Under the pieces are notes generated by a model. The model searched no databases and was not told where the DNA came from. It worked only from the letters and a program-made list of their open reading frames with translations. A stretch of 64,000 bases of DNA from NCBI GenBank assembly GCA_018267915.1, contig JAFDXN010000031.1, forward strand, positions 124,001 through 188,000. The letters are read 5' to 3'. The first letter of the stretch is position 1. Each line of letters starts with the position of its first letter. The position numbers were made by a program, and so were the translations under genes. Source of the DNA: Bacteroidota bacterium. Its GTDB lineage: Bacteria > Bacteroidota > Bacteroidia > Chitinophagales > Chitinophagaceae. Positions 62,101-64,000 of this stretch are shown piece after piece.

Positions 62101-62649
62101 ATGAAAAAGATCATCATTATCGCCGCCACACTTTTCACAGGCCTCGCGGCACAAGCGCAAACCAGCACTACCGCTTCTCAGACCGTTAACCTGGTACTGA
62201 CGAATGCCATTGACATGACATTTACTGCTAACGGCAACGCAACCGGCCCGCTGGTGAGCATGCCCTTTAACACTACCAATGATTATGCAAGCGGTGTTAC
62301 TTCAGCTGCACAGCAACTGAAAGTAAGGTCGAACAAGAACTTTAACGTAACTGTAAAATCGAGCGCAACCAACTTCAGCTACACCGGTACTACTACTCCT
62401 GCACCTACCATGCCCGTGAGCGGCGTACTGGGACTGGAAGTATCAGCCAACGGTACAGGCGGCAGCATCGTATCGCCATTCAGTGCGGCAGCCTACTCAA
62501 CTATCACATCAAGCAACCAGAACCTGCTGAGCAACGGCACTTATGGTGGCAACCAGACCTTCTCAGTAATGTATCAAGCAACACCGGGCTGGTCATATCC
62601 TGCAGGCACCTACGCAGTAGACGTAGTGTACACCGCAACTCAACAATAG
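62101..62649 (+). CDS. Secreted Thr/Ser-rich beta protein
   Basis: 182 residues from ATG 62101 (MKKIIIIAATLFTGLAAQAQ signal peptide); the upstream in-frame ATG at 62005 precedes the purine-rich AAACAATAGAA leader. The mature part is poor in charged residues, rich in Thr, Ser, Asn and Gly, with alternating strands (VNLVLTNAIDMTFTANGNAT, QQLKVRSNKNFNVTVKSSAT, TFSVMYQATPGWSYPAGTYA) ending VVYTATQQ. It resembles DUF4402/spore-coat-U-type secreted subunits in layout, so a fibre or coat protein is possible. A CATCTTTG sequence near 62040 is one base off the -7 consensus. Confidence 0.7.
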   Translation: MKKIIIIAATLFTGLAAQAQTSTTASQTVNLVLTNAIDMTFTANGNATGPLVSMPFNTTNDYASGVTSAAQQLKVRSNKNFNVTVKSSATNFSYTGTTTPAPTMPVSGVLGLEVSANGTGGSIVSPFSAAAYSTITSSNQNLLSNGTYGGNQTFSVMYQATPGWSYPAGTYAVDVVYTATQQ

Positions 62650-62672
62650 GATCTTTTTCATCCTAATACCGG

Positions 62673-62698
62673 AGAGTCCCTTTTGGCGAGGGGACTCT
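62673..62698 (+). terminator. Rho-independent terminator
   Basis: AGAGTCCC/GGGACTCT with a 10-base loop, followed by TCTTTTTT. Confidence 0.85.
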
Positions 62699-62716
62699 TC
62701 TTTTTTATGTGAGTTG

Positions 62717-64000
<1,284 letters not shown>

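Overview
The window comes from a chromosome of a Bacteroidota bacterium, most likely of the Chitinophagaceae/Chitinophagales. The evidence is a set of secreted proteins ending in type IX secretion (T9SS) sorting domains of type A and type B, SprB repeats, a TonB-receptor-like protein with a carboxypeptidase-regulatory N-terminus, GH3-family and DapD genes, and core promoters of the Bacteroidota form TTG-N18-21-TAnnTTTG. No plasmid or phage backbone is visible.

Layout. (1) 1-4900 is an A+T-rich, rearranged cassette array. Putative effector genes or fragments are each followed, often with overlapping stop and start codons, by a gene for a signal-peptide or lipoprotein-type protein. A 260-bp gene end and a 101-bp gene start are each present twice, as in polymorphic effector/immunity loci. 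(2) 5220-10572 is mostly ordinary chromosome: M23 peptidase, PepSY-like protein, class D beta-lactamase, TerC, PyrD and a secreted protein. (3) 11562-15752 is an A+T-rich island after tRNA-Val: a trypsin-like protease gene convergent with a TIR-APAZ plus short Argonaute operon, a SPARTA-type NAD-depleting defence system. (4) 15915-17332 holds a tandem duplication of a single-domain response regulator with three 60-bp upstream repeats. (5) 17420-24675 carries T9SS cargo, a HEAT protein and a Spx/YffB-like protein. (6) 24862-37469 carries core functions (dapD, mscS, GH3, lptB, metF, rpe), secreted paralogues, two possible very small proteins and a TonB-dependent receptor-like protein. (7) 37847-38297 is a tRNA-Lys / GIY-YIG nuclease / tRNA-like tandem in which the nuclease gene ends inside the second tRNA. 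(8) 38326-54082 is a run of small stress and small-molecule proteins (VOC, DUF1801, DUF2200, OmpA-like lipoprotein, ArsR-SRPBCC-DoxX operon, KatG, pentapeptide repeat plus GyrI-like pair, ClpP paralogue, MerR, thioredoxin-like). (9) 54128-61324 carries three large T9SS-exported proteins, two of them close paralogues. (10) The right end has two small secreted proteins and most of an HscA-type Hsp70 gene that runs off the window.

The strongest leads are the SPARTA operon with its protease neighbour, the left-end effector/immunity-like array, the tRNA/GIY-YIG unit, and the repeated response-regulator module with its unexplained 60-bp repeats.
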